From Evansella sp. AB-P1 (lineage in GTDB: Bacteria > Bacillota > Bacilli > Bacillales > Salisediminibacteriaceae), in contig NZ_JARUKY010000004.1 in the NCBI RefSeq assembly GCF_029688925.1, positions 62,001 to 126,000 of the forward strand: a DNA stretch of 64,000 nt, read 5' to 3'. The notes beneath the pieces were generated by a model. The model saw only the letters and a program-made list of their open reading frames with translations, was not told the origin of the DNA and searched no databases. Within the stretch, counting starts at the first letter, position 1. Each line of letters begins with the position of its first letter. A program made the translations under genes and the position numbers. This document shows positions 28,655-39,104 of this stretch, in pieces.

Positions 28655-29926
28655 TTATGCACTTTCCTTAGAATCCTTTTTCTCATTAATTACTTTTCCA
28701 TCATGGGACTCTAAAATAGGCCTTTTTAGATCTCGAACAGTTTCATCCGTAATGACACATTTAGCGATATCGTCTCGAGATGGTAGCTCATACATAACAT
28801 CAAGCATCATGCTTTCAATGATAGAACGTAGACCACGAGCTCCTGTTTTACGTTCAATGGCTTGCTTGGCTACTTCCTTTAATGCTTCCTCAGAAAATTC
28901 TAATTCCACGTCATCTAGCTCAAGAAGCTTCTGATATTGCTTAACTAAAGCATTTTTTGGTTTCGTCAAAATTTCTACAAGGGCCTCTTCATCTAACGGC
29001 TGTAAACTTGAAATAACCGGAAGACGACCGATAAATTCTGGTATTAGACCATATCTTAGTAGATCCTCTGGAAGAATCTTTGCTAGGTATTGACCTTCTC
29101 TTAAATCTTCTTGTGAAGCGTCTGACCCAAATCCAATTACCTTTTTCCCTAAACGACGCTTAATAATTTGTTCGATTCCATCAAATGCACCGCCTACAAT
29201 GAACAAAACATTCGTTGTATCGATTTGAATGAATTCTTGGTGTGGATGCTTACGTCCCCCTTGTGGTGGGACACTTGCAGTGGTTCCTTCAAGAATTTTC
29301 AATAGTGCTTGCTGTACCCCTTCACCAGAAACATCTCTAGTAATAGATGGATTTTCTGACTTTCTTGCTACTTTATCAATTTCGTCAATGTAGATGATAC
29401 CGCGTTCCGCTTTTTCCACATCATAGTCAGCAGCTTGAATTAATTTTAATAGGATATTTTCTACATCTTCCCCTACATAACCTGCTTCAGTCAACGATGT
29501 AGCATCTGCAATGGCAAATGGTACATTCAAAATTCTTGCTAATGTTTGAGCTAGCAATGTTTTACCGCTACCAGTTGGTCCAATTAAACAAATATTACTT
29601 TTAGCTAACTCTACCTCATCATTTTTCTGTGTTGAATTAACACGTTTGTAATGATTATATACAGCAACGGAAAGAGTTTTCTTAGCTTGATCTTGCCCAA
29701 TAACATAATCATTAAGGATTTCTCTAATTTCCTGTGGTTTTGGAATATCCTCCATTTCCACTTCTTCTTCACTACCTAACTCTTCCTCCACGATTTCCGT
29801 GCAAAGCTCAATACACTCATCACATATATAAACACCAGGACCAGCTACTAGCTTTCTTACTTGATCCTGTGTTTTACCACAAAAGGAGCATTTTAACTGC
29901 CCTTTTTCTTCGTTAAATTTAAACAT
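28655..29926 (-). CDS. clpX: ClpX, ATPase subunit of ClpXP
   Basis: A 423-residue AAA+ unfoldase. An N-terminal zinc domain with four cysteines ([11 protein letters not shown] and YICDEC), Walker A in [17 protein letters not shown], Walker B in [13 protein letters not shown], and the GYVGEDVE pore loop are all present. The ATG chosen lies 9 bases after an in-frame GTG and is correctly spaced from AAGGGGTG. It delivers substrates, including ssrA-tagged proteins, to ClpP. Confidence 0.97.
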   Translation of the reverse strand: MFKFNEEKGQLKCSFCGKTQDQVRKLVAGPGVYICDECIELCTEIVEEELGSEEEVEMEDIPKPQEIREILNDYVIGQDQAKKTLSVAVYNHYKRVNSTQKNDEVELAKSNICLIGPTGSGKTLLAQTLARILNVPFAIADATSLTEAGYVGEDVENILLKLIQAADYDVEKAERGIIYIDEIDKVARKSENPSITRDVSGEGVQQALLKILEGTTASVPPQGGRKHPHQEFIQIDTTNVLFIVGGAFDGIEQIIKRRLGKKVIGFGSDASQEDLREGQYLAKILPEDLLRYGLIPEFIGRLPVISSLQPLDEEALVEILTKPKNALVKQYQKLLELDDVELEFSEEALKEVAKQAIERKTGARGLRSIIESMMLDVMYELPSRDDIAKCVITDETVRDLKRPILESHDGKVINEKKDSKESA

Positions 29927-30437
29927 AACGTTCACCCCTTACAGTAAATTAAGAACATAAAAGCACTAATACTTCAATGCGTATTTTTATCCTCACCATA
30001 CATATTTCTTTTTTTATCTTACTTACATTGTACGTTGCAAAATTAGATTTTAATCACTTCTATTCGTAAAACGAGCTGAATCCTTACAATTGGATTGTAC
30101 CACAGGATATAAAATTTCTAAAAATAGAAGCCCTTGTAAGATTTACTTTTATATTTCCACAAGGATATCTTATCACCTTATCTCTGTCAAACAGTAAGCA
30201 TTCATTTGAAGTATTTAATATCCATCCTGTTACTTAATCGTATAAGAATAACGGATATTTTATAACCTAACATTGGTTTGTGATTAAGCCTTTTTTCTTA
30301 GATTAAAAATGAAATAATTATGTATGAAAAAAGGGTGTCAGCTTTCCAAATAAAAAATAGGATTTTATCAGTTTTTGTCAAACATAGATCTTATGTATAA
30401 GGCAAGGCACGATTATATCATGCCTTGCCTTTAAGGA
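29927..30437. other. gap between tig and clpX
   Basis: About 510 bases, A+T-rich. It holds the tig terminator (30399-30432) and presumably the clpX promoter; no ORF with a ribosome binding site was seen. Confidence 0.5.
30399..30432 (-). terminator. tig terminator
   Basis: AAGGCAAGGCA and TGCCTTGCCTT form an 11-bp perfect stem directly after the tig stop codon. Confidence 0.8.
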
Positions 30438-31736
30438 TTATTCAGCTACTTCTTTACTTTCTTCCAATAACAAATCAATAGCTTTTCTTACTTTCATATC
30501 ATTCTTAAGGGTATCAACCCCACCTTGCATAGCTAAAATCTGTTTGATTTCATCAGCTGAACGTTGATATGTTTCAGCCATTTCATTAATTTCTCCCTCA
30601 ACATCTTCATCAGCAATTTCAATGTTCTCTGCTTCAGCAATTGCTTCTAATGTTAAGTTAATACGTACTCGCTTTTCAGCATCGTCATGGAACTGGGCTT
30701 TCATACCCTCTTCATCTGTTTGTGCAAATTGATAATACATTTCCATTGACATACCTTGTGACTGTAATCGTTGACCAAATTCTTGTAGCATACGATCAGT
30801 TTCTGTCGTAACCATCGCTTCAGGAACATCGATTTCTGCATTTTCAGCAGCCTTCTCTACTAAAGACTCACGTTTAACAGCATCCGCTTCTTGATCTTTA
30901 GATGTTTGAAGCTTTTCACGAAGATTTGTTTTTAATTCTTCTAATGTCTCAACTTCTTCATTTACATCTTTAGCAAATTCGTCATCAAGCTCTGGAAGCT
31001 CCTTACGCTTAATGTCGTGGATTTTCACTTTAAATAGTGCAGGTTTACCTGCAAGCTCTTCAGAGTGATAATCAGCTGGGAATTCTACATTTACTTCAAT
31101 ATCTTCTCCAGCTTTTTTCCCCACTAGTTGATCTTCGAACCCAGGAATAAATTGACCTGATCCAATTTCTAATGAATAATTTTCAGCTTGTCCACCTTCG
31201 AAAGCTTCACCGTCAACAAATCCTTCAAAATCCATTACAACAGTATCTCCTGTTGCAACTTCTCCATCTTCTACTACAACAAGGTCAGCTTGACGTTCTT
31301 GAAGTTGCTTTAATTCTCCTTCAACATCTTCATCTGTAACTGTTGTGTCAGATGCTTTAACCTCTAAACCTTTATATTCTCCAAGTTTCACTTCAGGTTT
31401 AACTGTTACAGTAGCTTTAAAAATTAAATTTTCACCTTTTTCCATTTGATCAACGTCGATGTCAGGTCGATCTACAGGCTCAATACCAGACTCTTCGATG
31501 GCTTCAGAGTATGCTTGTGGAAGTAAGATGTCTAATGCATCTTGATATAGAGATTCTACTCCAAATCGTTGTTCAAACATTTTACGTGGTACTTTCCCTT
31601 TACGGAATCCAGGTATATTAACCTTCTGAACTACCTTTTTAAACGCTTCATCTAAAGCATTATCCACACGTTCACTATCAACTTCAACAGTAAGAACGCC
31701 TGAGTTACCTTCTAATTTTTCCCATTTAACAGTCAT
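30438..31736 (-). CDS. tig: trigger factor
   Basis: A 432-residue ribosome-bound chaperone and prolyl isomerase. It has the ribosome-docking signature [20 protein letters not shown] (about 32-52), an FKBP-type domain at about 150-240 ([20 protein letters not shown]), and a long helical, acidic C-terminal chaperone domain. The ATG is placed 10 bases after GGAGGG; an earlier in-frame TTG overlaps that site and was not used. Confidence 0.96.
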   Translation of the reverse strand: MTVKWEKLEGNSGVLTVEVDSERVDNALDEAFKKVVQKVNIPGFRKGKVPRKMFEQRFGVESLYQDALDILLPQAYSEAIEESGIEPVDRPDIDVDQMEKGENLIFKATVTVKPEVKLGEYKGLEVKASDTTVTDEDVEGELKQLQERQADLVVVEDGEVATGDTVVMDFEGFVDGEAFEGGQAENYSLEIGSGQFIPGFEDQLVGKKAGEDIEVNVEFPADYHSEELAGKPALFKVKIHDIKRKELPELDDEFAKDVNEEVETLEELKTNLREKLQTSKDQEADAVKRESLVEKAAENAEIDVPEAMVTTETDRMLQEFGQRLQSQGMSMEMYYQFAQTDEEGMKAQFHDDAEKRVRINLTLEAIAEAENIEIADEDVEGEINEMAETYQRSADEIKQILAMQGGVDTLKNDMKVRKAIDLLLEESKEVAE

Positions 31737-31843
31737 GATATACTTTCCCTCCAAAATCAAAAAAATAACCTATTTTTTTCGGTTCAATTTACAACCATTT
31801 TATTATAACACAAGACAACTTCATTTCAACGTTTTCTGCTAAG

Positions 31844-32905
31844 TTATGTATTCTCATTATTATGAATAAATAGATATGATTCTATACCTTTCATATGCTC
31901 TACTGCTTTCATTACATCTTGGTGGTGTACTTTATACTTTATAGCTATTTCTTCAACATCTTCATTATGTAGCTCATTATTCATTAGCATTGTCCCTAAT
32001 ATATGTAAAGCGGCAGCCCACAAAGCAATATCGGAAGGTATCGGCTTTTTAGGATATAGGGCGAATAGATAATGCCACCAAACGTGTTGTACCATTTCAT
32101 ATAATGAAGGGCTCTCTTGACCTAGCTCATCCTCCAGTTTTGTAATTACTTGTGAACCAAACTGTTGATGAAAAACATCCTCTAGCTCTTCTAAATTAAT
32201 ATAATGAACCTCATCAAATTTTCTTACTTCCACTTTTCCCTTTACTTTTAGTTCCTTAAGCATTTGTAATATATAGCTCTTTAAAACCGGATCACCATCC
32301 CCTTTTAAGAAAGAAAAATATGCACTTTCAATTTCCTTACTATTTATTTGACTAAGCTTTTGCAGTGCTCCCCATTGCTGTTCAGATTCCCCTTGCTCTA
32401 ATAAATGAATTAAATCATCTTTATTATGTATTTCATCAATATTCTCTTCTTGGTAGCTGTTATCTACCTTTGTATTAATTTGTGGCTTCGTCATTTGTCT
32501 AGAAAATTCTAATAGCTGATAAAATGATTCTGCCATCTTTGGGGGTAATTTTTCCTCCGATATAACTGTTTCCAACAACGTTTCTACTTCTTTATAATCC
32601 CCAAGTTGTATTAGTAGTGAAACATAAACTTGTAAAATATCATAATACTGGCCTATACCTTCACGTAACATAGACTCACAATGCTTTTTAGCCTCACCTA
32701 GACGATTTAATTCAATATTAGTAATGACAAGACCATATCTAGCTTGTGGATGAGTAGGTTCCAATTCTGTGGACTGTTGGAAAAACTTAAGAGCATCATA
32801 ATATTTCTTTTCTTTTAATGAAGACATCCCTTTCTCAACAAGCCTAGTCACAAGACCTGGAAAAAGAATGACATTGTCTTCATGACTATTTGCTTGCTTC
32901 CCCAT
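31844..32905 (-). CDS. ysoA: TPR-containing protein, YsoA-like
   Basis: A 353-residue soluble protein. The N-terminal third has two or three tetratricopeptide repeats (KYYDALKFFQQSTELEPTHP, then RLGEAKKHCESML). The C-terminal half is a separate conserved region (VWWHYLFALYPKKP, then an acidic end). It sits upstream of tig as B. subtilis ysoA does. The ATG 8 bases after AAGGTGG was preferred over a GTG inside that site. The biochemical role is unknown. Confidence 0.78.
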   Translation of the reverse strand: MGKQANSHEDNVILFPGLVTRLVEKGMSSLKEKKYYDALKFFQQSTELEPTHPQARYGLVITNIELNRLGEAKKHCESMLREGIGQYYDILQVYVSLLIQLGDYKEVETLLETVISEEKLPPKMAESFYQLLEFSRQMTKPQINTKVDNSYQEENIDEIHNKDDLIHLLEQGESEQQWGALQKLSQINSKEIESAYFSFLKGDGDPVLKSYILQMLKELKVKGKVEVRKFDEVHYINLEELEDVFHQQFGSQVITKLEDELGQESPSLYEMVQHVWWHYLFALYPKKPIPSDIALWAAALHILGTMLMNNELHNEDVEEIAIKYKVHHQDVMKAVEHMKGIESYLFIHNNENT

Positions 32906-33225
32906 GTAATAGACCACCTTTTTAAAATTTTGTACGATTTATTTATGTCACTTGTCTCTCTTACATTATAATAGCGTCAAGTCAATATTAAAATGACACA
33001 TTTCAAATTAAATAAATTTACAACAATAACGATATGTATAACCATTTCCCATTCTTAGTATGAAATATGTTAGGGATTTTTACCTTTTATTAAGTTTACC
33101 AATTCAAATGAGGAAAAACAAATAATTAAACATTTTCGTATCTTTTGTGTGGAAAGTGCATCAATTAATATTTGTAAATTAAAGCGCATGGATAGCTCCC
33201 ATGCGCTTCATTAAAAGTGAATTTT
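32906..33225. other. 320-bp gap upstream of ysoA
   Basis: Very A+T-rich. No ORF with a ribosome binding site. The only structure is the terminator at 33182-33210. The leucine/isoleucine biosynthesis operon that stands here in B. subtilis is absent. Confidence 0.6.
33182..33210 (-). terminator. terminator of the 46-residue gene
   Basis: AAGCGCATGG and CCATGCGCTT form a 10-bp stem followed on the minus strand by TAATTT. Confidence 0.75.
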
Positions 33226-33366
33226 TTATTCAGACGGTCTGTTTGGTCCTTCTAATTTTTTGTCACCATATCCAGGTGCCTTTTCTTCTTGAAATTTACT
33301 CTTAGATGCCTGTCCTTTTTGCATGCTTTTGTTTGACGTATTTTTCTCATGATTCATATCAGTCAT
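33226..33366 (-). CDS. 46-residue hydrophilic protein, unknown
   Basis: The ORF starts with ATG 7 bases after a perfect AGGAGGT site and ends in PNRPSE before a terminator, so it is almost certainly expressed. The product is Lys-, Gln- and Ser-rich, without hydrophobic segments, and carries the block KAPGYGDKKLEGPNRPSE at its C-terminus. The composition resembles minor small acid-soluble spore proteins, but I cannot assign a family. It lies beside the tRNA pair. Confidence 0.65.
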   Translation of the reverse strand: MTDMNHEKNTSNKSMQKGQASKSKFQEEKAPGYGDKKLEGPNRPSE

Positions 33367-33550
33367 TTGATTTACCTCCTAAGCTAATTAAAAAATAAGT
33401 ATTACAATGGAAATTTTTCCGTAACACCACGTTTTTAATATGGCTTATTCATAGCTAAATATTCCTAATGATATGGATGAAATAAAGAAAGAATATAAAA
33501 AAACGCCCACTACGATTTATTTTCGTAACAGACGCTTATTAGAATATGTA

Positions 33551-33627
<77 letters not shown>

Positions 33628-33634
33628 TATTTAA

Positions 33635-33708
33635 TGGAGCGGGTGATGAGAATCGAACTCACGACATCAGCTTGGAAGGCTGAGGTTTTACCACTAAACT
33701 ACACCCGC
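33635..33708 (-). tRNA. tRNA-Gly (anticodon TCC)
   Basis: The acceptor GCGGGTG/CACCCGC, an anticodon stem-loop CAGCCTTCCAAGCTG with TCC (reads GGA), a GTTCGATTC T-loop and an encoded CCA are present. It is upstream of tRNA-Arg and probably processed from the same transcript. Confidence 0.97.
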
Positions 33709-33768
33709 GTTTGAGAACAGTACAATTAACAGCGACAATAATTAATATATACAATTCTCAATAAAAAG

Positions 33769-34284
33769 TCAACAGTTTATTAAAAATATTTTACTTAAGT
33801 TCTTCTCGAGTTGGCCATCCATCGTATAATAGATTACTTCTATTTGATTCTCGACTTTTTTTATAATCGCATATGTACCTATAGTTCCATGCCTGGGGAG
33901 ACGCATACTTCCTGGATTAACTAAAATAATGTCGTCTTTTTGTATAGCCGTAGGTATATGAGTATGACCAAAACAAACGATATGAGCACCTAGTTCTAGC
34001 CCTCTATATAGAAGAATCATTTCATTCATTTTAACATTTTGTAAATGACCGTGGGTGACGAAGAACCTTACTCCATTCACATCTTTTGTCAATTCATTTG
34101 GAAAACTTTCATCAAAATCACAGTTTCCACGTACAGTGTTAACTGTTTCAGCTGTTAAAGAATCCTTTTTAAGCTCCGAATCTCCACAATGAAAAATAAT
34201 ATCTACTTCTTGTTCATGACGCTGTACAATCTCCTGCACTTCGTTTGTCCACCCATGGCTATCACTCATAACTAAAGCTCTCAT
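33769..34284 (-). CDS. YsnB/YfcE-type metallophosphoesterase
   Basis: A 171-residue calcineurin-like phosphodiesterase. The metal motifs are seen in order: MSDSHG, HCGDSE, VRGNCDFD, FVTHGHL and CFGHTHIPT, ending with LVNPGSMRLPR. The cellular substrate is not known. It follows rdgB by 70 bases in the rph-rdgB-ysnB block. The ribosome binding site is GGTGAGG. Confidence 0.88.
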   Translation of the reverse strand: MRALVMSDSHGWTNEVQEIVQRHEQEVDIIFHCGDSELKKDSLTAETVNTVRGNCDFDESFPNELTKDVNGVRFFVTHGHLQNVKMNEMILLYRGLELGAHIVCFGHTHIPTAIQKDDIILVNPGSMRLPRHGTIGTYAIIKKVENQIEVIYYTMDGQLEKNLSKIFLINC

Positions 34285-34354
34285 AAACCCCTCACCTTAC
34301 CCCTTTTCTAACTATTTCTAACTACTACTTTTATAATTGAATGTTTTTTCTAGG

Positions 34355-34954
34355 TTACATCCATTCATTCCAATTATTTTTTAACTTTTTTAATGCATCG
34401 TATCGATGACTTCTTTTATTTTTTTCACTTCTATCTATTTGACTCATGGTTTTTCCAAGCTCAGGTAAATAAAATATCGGGTCATACCCAAATCCTTTAT
34501 TGCCTTTTTCCACTTCCGTGATTATTCCTTCACATATCCCTCGAACAACCTTGGTTTTAGAGCCTGGAATATAAACTGCTAATGCACAAACAAAGCGGGC
34601 CGTTCGTTTATCTGTGGGCACGCTACTCATCTCATTTAATAGCTTATAAATATTTGCCTGATCACTTTTTTCTGTACCAGCATATCGAGCTGAATATATT
34701 CCTGGCTTTCCGCCTAATGCATCAACCTCAAGTCCTGAATCATCAGCAATAACTGGCTTATTTATTCTCTTCCCTATTTCTTCTGCTTTTTTTATTGCGT
34801 TTTCTTCAAATGTTTTTCCATCCTCGATAATCTCTATTTCCTCTTCTAAATCAAGTAATGATTTTACAGTAATACCTTGATCAATAAAAAAAGCTTCAAA
34901 CTCCGCTACCTTTCCTTTATTCATAGTTGCAATAAAAATTTCATTTATTTTCAT
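34355..34954 (-). CDS. rdgB: XTP/dITP diphosphatase (RdgB/HAM1)
   Basis: A 199-residue house-cleaning pyrophosphatase that removes non-canonical purine nucleoside triphosphates. Motifs: [41 protein letters not shown] and [17 protein letters not shown]. It overlaps rph by 4 bases (ATGA). Confidence 0.94.
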   Translation of the reverse strand: MKINEIFIATMNKGKVAEFEAFFIDQGITVKSLLDLEEEIEIIEDGKTFEENAIKKAEEIGKRINKPVIADDSGLEVDALGGKPGIYSARYAGTEKSDQANIYKLLNEMSSVPTDKRTARFVCALAVYIPGSKTKVVRGICEGIITEVEKGNKGFGYDPIFYLPELGKTMSQIDRSEKNKRSHRYDALKKLKNNWNEWM

Positions 34955-35742
34955 GATACTGGACCTTCGTCATATTGTTTTGTTTCATTTCCCTTTAATG
35001 TAGGAGTGGATAATTTATCTGCCCCATCTCCGATCGCTTCTTTTTGAAGAGAAAATAACTCACTAATTCCCTTTTCAGCTAAATCAAGCATAGCATTTAA
35101 TTCAGACCTAGAAAACGTTGCTTCCTCACCAGTTCCTTGAACTTCTACAAATTTTCCATCTCCAGTCATAATTACATTCATATCCACATGAGCACTTGAA
35201 TCCTCGATATAATTTAAATCTAAAATAGCTCCTTCTTTTTCAATAATTCCTACAGAAATTGCAGCTAAAAAGCTTTTGACAGGAAATTTCGATATAATTT
35301 TTGAATCCATTAGTTTATTAAATGCCAATACCATTGCAACAAATGCACCTGTTACGGAAGCGGTCCGCGTGCCACCATCTGCTTGAATTACATCACAATC
35401 AATCCAAACAGTTCTTTCTCCAATAGCATTTAAATCAACTACAGACCGTAATGCTCTACCTATTAGCCTCTGTATCTCCATTGTTCTGCCGGAAACCTTC
35501 CCTTTCGAAGACTCTCGTATATTTCGCTGTTCAGTTGCTCTTGGAAGCATAGAATATTCTGCAGTAACCCATCCCTTTCCTTGTCCTCTCATAAATGGGG
35601 GCACTCTTTCTTCAACACTTGCCGTACAGATAACTTTCGTATCACCGAAAGAAATTAGAACGGACCCTTCTGGATGTTTTATAAAATTTGTTGAAATTTC
35701 TACTCTTCGCATTTCGTCTGTCTTTCTATCATCATGTCTCAT
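34951..35742 (-). CDS. rph: ribonuclease PH
   Basis: A 263-residue phosphorolytic 3'-5' exonuclease that trims tRNA 3' ends. Motifs: [36 protein letters not shown], and [21 protein letters not shown] with the phosphate-binding arginine. Slightly longer than the B. subtilis protein because of a charged C-terminal tail. AAGGAGTG precedes the ATG. Confidence 0.95.
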   Translation of the reverse strand: MRHDDRKTDEMRRVEISTNFIKHPEGSVLISFGDTKVICTASVEERVPPFMRGQGKGWVTAEYSMLPRATEQRNIRESSKGKVSGRTMEIQRLIGRALRSVVDLNAIGERTVWIDCDVIQADGGTRTASVTGAFVAMVLAFNKLMDSKIISKFPVKSFLAAISVGIIEKEGAILDLNYIEDSSAHVDMNVIMTGDGKFVEVQGTGEEATFSRSELNAMLDLAEKGISELFSLQKEAIGDGADKLSTPTLKGNETKQYDEGPVS

Positions 35743-35872
35743 GATTTATGTACACTCCTTTTAAAATAATAAAACTTACTGCCCTGAAAATTGTGATAAG
35801 TTATCATTCGTTACGGTCCACTTTTTCTTTAACAAAGTCTAATTTTTTTAAGATCAGTATTTCCTAAACAGC

Positions 35873-35907
35873 AAAAAAAGAGGTTGCATTGGATGCTAAC
35901 CTCTTTA
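35873..35907 (-). terminator. gerM terminator
   Basis: AAAGAGGTTAGCATC and GATGCAACCTCTTT-like arms are followed on the minus strand by TTTTTTT. It separates gerM from the rph-rdgB-ysnB unit. Confidence 0.8.
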
Positions 35908-35948
35908 TGATAATTCTTTATAACGGGAATTTCAAATTCTGCTAGCTT

Positions 35949-37094
35949 TTAGTATTCACCAGTATTAACTGTATTTGGACGATTTACTGGGGTCGATAAT
36001 GTTTCGCCCGTACTAACTTCAATTGTCTCTTCCGAGTCTACTAACAATGAAACATTTTCTACATTTTCTTGCTCTGTTAATGAAAGCACTAGCATATTTA
36101 AAACATCCTCTGAAAGTGCTGTTCCTTCATTTTTATTTAGTAGTTCTTTGCTAAAGTTAACAGTTAAAGTTCCATTAGAGAATCTCGGTTCCTCCACTAA
36201 TTGTACATTACTATCAAAGTCAGATAAAAGTGCCGTTAACATACTGGGTCCCTTTAATAATTCACCAACTACCGCTTGATACACATCTTCTTGTGCTGGA
36301 ACACGCCGTGTAACCGGCACGTAATAGGTTCGTCCTTCATTTTCCGATAAAAAATATAGAACAACTGAATTAGTGTTTACAAGATCCGTTTGATCACTCA
36401 TCTCCAAATTAATTCCATGTGCACGTGTATAACCACTTGCTATTGGTGTCCCATTTTGAGGCATCATTTCTAACTGCTCTCCCTCAACTTTTATCATTAG
36501 ACGATTTACATCACTTAATTGTGTTACAGTCCATGTTAGAGCTTGTAGCACTTGCAGCTCTTGGTTTGGATGATAATCAGAAAATTCTTCTGAAAAATCA
36601 ATTGTCACAATACCATCTGAGGATACTTCAGCACCTAAGATTTCTGTACCTGAAGGAAGTACTGCTTGGAAACCACTTGGCAACACCTCCGTTACAGGGC
36701 CTCCATTTACTAAGTATTCCACCACTTTTTCTACTTCATTTTCTCCCGTTGGAATAGTTAATGTTTGAGGAGCTACTAAACCATTTCTATCCATTAAATA
36801 AAGCTCTCGCATAACAGATTCACTAACAGTTCCACCTTTTTCCTCTACTTCCTCTTGATCAGTAATTCCGTCAGCATCTAAATCCGTAGCAGGATCTCCA
36901 ATTGTTCCATTTTCATCCTCCATCACCTCTAACGAAACCTCTTCATCTTCTTCCATATATTCTATTTGTTGTGGCGGATCAATATCTTTTAATACATCAT
37001 CAATATCATTCACTGGATCCGATCCACATGCCGTGAGTGTGATAGCTGTTACAATAGTCAACAGCCACCCTAATTTTCCTTTTAGGCGACGCAT
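35949..37094 (-). CDS. gerM: GerM, germination/sporulation lipoprotein
   Basis: A 381-residue protein with a lipoprotein signal (TIVTAITLTACGSD, lipobox cysteine at about residue 23), an acidic linker, and two GerMN domains (about 105-215 with VTIDFSEEFSDYH, and 240-350 with LTVNFSKELLNK). In B. subtilis GerM is needed for the SpoIIQ-SpoIIIAH channel and for germination. The position between rph and racE matches B. subtilis. Confidence 0.92.
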   Translation of the reverse strand: MRRLKGKLGWLLTIVTAITLTACGSDPVNDIDDVLKDIDPPQQIEYMEEDEEVSLEVMEDENGTIGDPATDLDADGITDQEEVEEKGGTVSESVMRELYLMDRNGLVAPQTLTIPTGENEVEKVVEYLVNGGPVTEVLPSGFQAVLPSGTEILGAEVSSDGIVTIDFSEEFSDYHPNQELQVLQALTWTVTQLSDVNRLMIKVEGEQLEMMPQNGTPIASGYTRAHGINLEMSDQTDLVNTNSVVLYFLSENEGRTYYVPVTRRVPAQEDVYQAVVGELLKGPSMLTALLSDFDSNVQLVEEPRFSNGTLTVNFSKELLNKNEGTALSEDVLNMLVLSLTEQENVENVSLLVDSEETIEVSTGETLSTPVNRPNTVNTGEY

Positions 37095-37496
37095 ACTTAT
37101 TCCTCCCTTGACAGTTTGTACTAATATATATACGAGCTATAATTTATTTTAGACCAAGAGAATATCAGAACCTTTCAATCATCATTATTTTCTGAGCACT
37201 CTTAGGGGCAATAGTTGGTTTTGAAATAAAAAGGATATGTTAAAGGAGGGTGATGTTAATAGTAGAACTTTGATTTTGGGGATGATGGTGCGTGACTAGA
37301 TGGGGAAGAGCAATAGCTGCGAGCATTAACATGTCGAATAAACTATGAGTTGTCTTGATTGATAAAGTATCATAGTAATACTAGTAGAGGAAAAGACAAA
37401 AGCCTATAGAAAAGTTCTTTCCTCGTAAAGTAGCTGATGAATTTGAACAGATAGCAGCAAAAATAATAGCAAATATTATAATTTTATACTTTCTTT
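37095..37496. other. intergenic region with a degenerate element end
   Basis: At 37233-37262 GGATATGTTAAAGGAGGG then TGATGTTAAT resembles the left inverted end of the element at 26086, but no matching right end was found, so it is a relic. Nothing else could be identified; the ATG-containing stretches have no ribosome binding site. Confidence 0.45.
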
Positions 37497-37538
37497 TAAA
37501 AAAGACTTTCCTAAATCTATGATTATAGGAAAGCCTTT
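37497..37538 (-). terminator. racE terminator
   Basis: AAAGGCTTTCCTA and TAGGAAAGTCTTT pair on the minus strand, ending in TTTTT. Confidence 0.8.
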
Positions 37539-37541
37539 ATA

Positions 37542-38345
37542 TTATGTTAAATGAATTTTTTCTACTGTCACTTCATCTAATAAAAGCCATTGCTTAGCAA
37601 TTTGCTCAAACATCGAATCAGATCCGGTAGCATAAAACAATTGATTAGGTAAGCGATCTCCTGTATATAATAAATCTTTATGATATAAAAGGGCACTTAC
37701 CTCACGGGCTGTCTCATCACCTGAACAAATAATCTCTACTTTTTCACCTGCAATTTCTTGAATTAACGGAGCTAATAATGGGTAATGTGTACAACCAAGT
37801 ATTAAACTATCAATCTCGGTAGCTAATATTGGCTTTAGTCCCTCTGTTACTGTTTTACAAGCTACATCTCCAAAGAATATTCCCTTTTCTACTAATGGAA
37901 CAAAATCTGGACATGCTAAACTTTGGACAGTAACATTGTCATTAATGTTTGTTAATTCTCTATGATATGCACCACTATTGATCGTACCTTCTGTTCCTAT
38001 TACTCCAATTTGGTCATTCTTTGTTGCCTTAAGGGCAGCTAGAGCCCCTGGATGAATGACACCAACTACAGGTATAGACAATTTTTCCTTTGCTTCCTCT
38101 AATACAACTGCAGTTGCAGTATTACATGCAATTACAAGCATTTTTATTTCATGAGTTAGTAAATAGTTAATCATCTCCCAAGTGAATGCTCGAACTTCCT
38201 TTTCGGGTCGAGGTCCATAGGGGCATCTGGCAGTATCACCAATATAGATGATTTCTTCTTTTGGTAGTTGTCGAATTAATTCAGATACTACGGTTAGTCC
38301 ACCCACACCTGAATCTATCACTCCTATTGGTTTATCCACACGCAT
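37542..38345 (-). CDS. racE: glutamate racemase
   Basis: A 267-residue cofactor-independent racemase that makes D-glutamate for peptidoglycan. The two catalytic cysteines are in LVIACNTATAV and LILGCTHYPLL; the N-terminal IGVIDSGVGGLTV and GDTARCPYGPR blocks are also present. GAGGAAG precedes the ATG. It follows the MarR-type gene by 19 bases. Confidence 0.96.
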   Translation of the reverse strand: MRVDKPIGVIDSGVGGLTVVSELIRQLPKEEIIYIGDTARCPYGPRPEKEVRAFTWEMINYLLTHEIKMLVIACNTATAVVLEEAKEKLSIPVVGVIHPGALAALKATKNDQIGVIGTEGTINSGAYHRELTNINDNVTVQSLACPDFVPLVEKGIFFGDVACKTVTEGLKPILATEIDSLILGCTHYPLLAPLIQEIAGEKVEIICSGDETAREVSALLYHKDLLYTGDRLPNQLFYATGSDSMFEQIAKQWLLLDEVTVEKIHLT

Positions 38346-38364
38346 ACTTCCTCTTTTGTTAATA

Positions 38365-38838
38365 TTAAAATGATTTCCACGTTTTAGAATCTCTTTTCAT
38401 TTCATCATTTAAAAAATGTAAGCTTTTATCTAAAAAATCCACATCTTCTTGTGAAAAATTATCCAAGATCCCTTGTAAATATGCTTGACGCTGTTGAATT
38501 ACTTCTCGAATAATTATTGCACCTTTTTCCAAAAGGTGAATACGAACAACTCGACGATCGTTTGTATCCTTCACTCTTTCTACTAATTCATTTTTTTCCA
38601 TTCTATCTACTAAGTCTGTAGTTGTACTACAAGCTAAGTACATTTTGGAGGATAATTCACCAATTGTCATATCACCATATTCGTGAAGCCATTGTAATGC
38701 TACAAATTGAGGAGGAGTGATAGGAAATTCATTTAATATTTCTCGTCCTTTTTGTTTAACGATATCTGCAATCATTCTCAATGATTTTTCAATATCTGCT
38801 ACTTGACTCATTGGTATGGTATGTTTTTGTTCTGTCAT
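38365..38838 (-). CDS. MarR-family regulator, YsmB-like
   Basis: A 157-residue winged-helix regulator. The helix-turn-helix region is MTIGELSSKMYLACSTTTDLVDRMEKN (about 76-102, quoted here in outline), followed by the wing DTNDRRVVRIHL. It sits upstream of racE as ysmB does in B. subtilis. AGGGAGGG precedes the ATG. The ligand and targets are unknown. Confidence 0.85.
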   Translation of the reverse strand: MTEQKHTIPMSQVADIEKSLRMIADIVKQKGREILNEFPITPPQFVALQWLHEYGDMTIGELSSKMYLACSTTTDLVDRMEKNELVERVKDTNDRRVVRIHLLEKGAIIIREVIQQRQAYLQGILDNFSQEDVDFLDKSLHFLNDEMKRDSKTWKSF

Positions 38839-38930
38839 TTAATACCCTCCCTTCGATATACGAAATAACTATTTATTTCATTTTCCCTGTTTTAATTTAT
38901 AATTTCAAGTATTACTTCTCTTTTACACGA

Positions 38931-39010
38931 GACTCGTGCTGATCCCACTGGAGTCGTCACCCATCACTCCTGAACTAGTTTTATTTTCTAGGTAGCCATC
39001 TAAATACGTA
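38931..39010 (-). repeat. partial copy of the composite dispersed repeat
   Basis: The plus-strand 26-mer at 38931-38956 (GACTCGTGCTGATC, then CCACTGGAGTCG) is the exact complement of 63187-63212, and the adjacent TCACTCCTGAAC segment matches 7730-7744. A CACGAG-a-CTCGTG palindrome abuts it. It is non-coding, between the MarR gene and the BrfA-like gene. Confidence 0.65.
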
Positions 39011-39104
39011 CTCGTTATTTATTTTAAATGAAAATATGAGTTCTGAACAGAAATAAATAAAAAGTTACACTGATATTTCACTGTTTCTTTTTCTATATTT
39101 AATA

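Noticed and set aside
37233-37330. Second MITE copy upstream of gerM
   Set aside because: Only a left-end-like sequence is visible; neither a right end nor a target duplication could be found, so it is recorded as a relic only.
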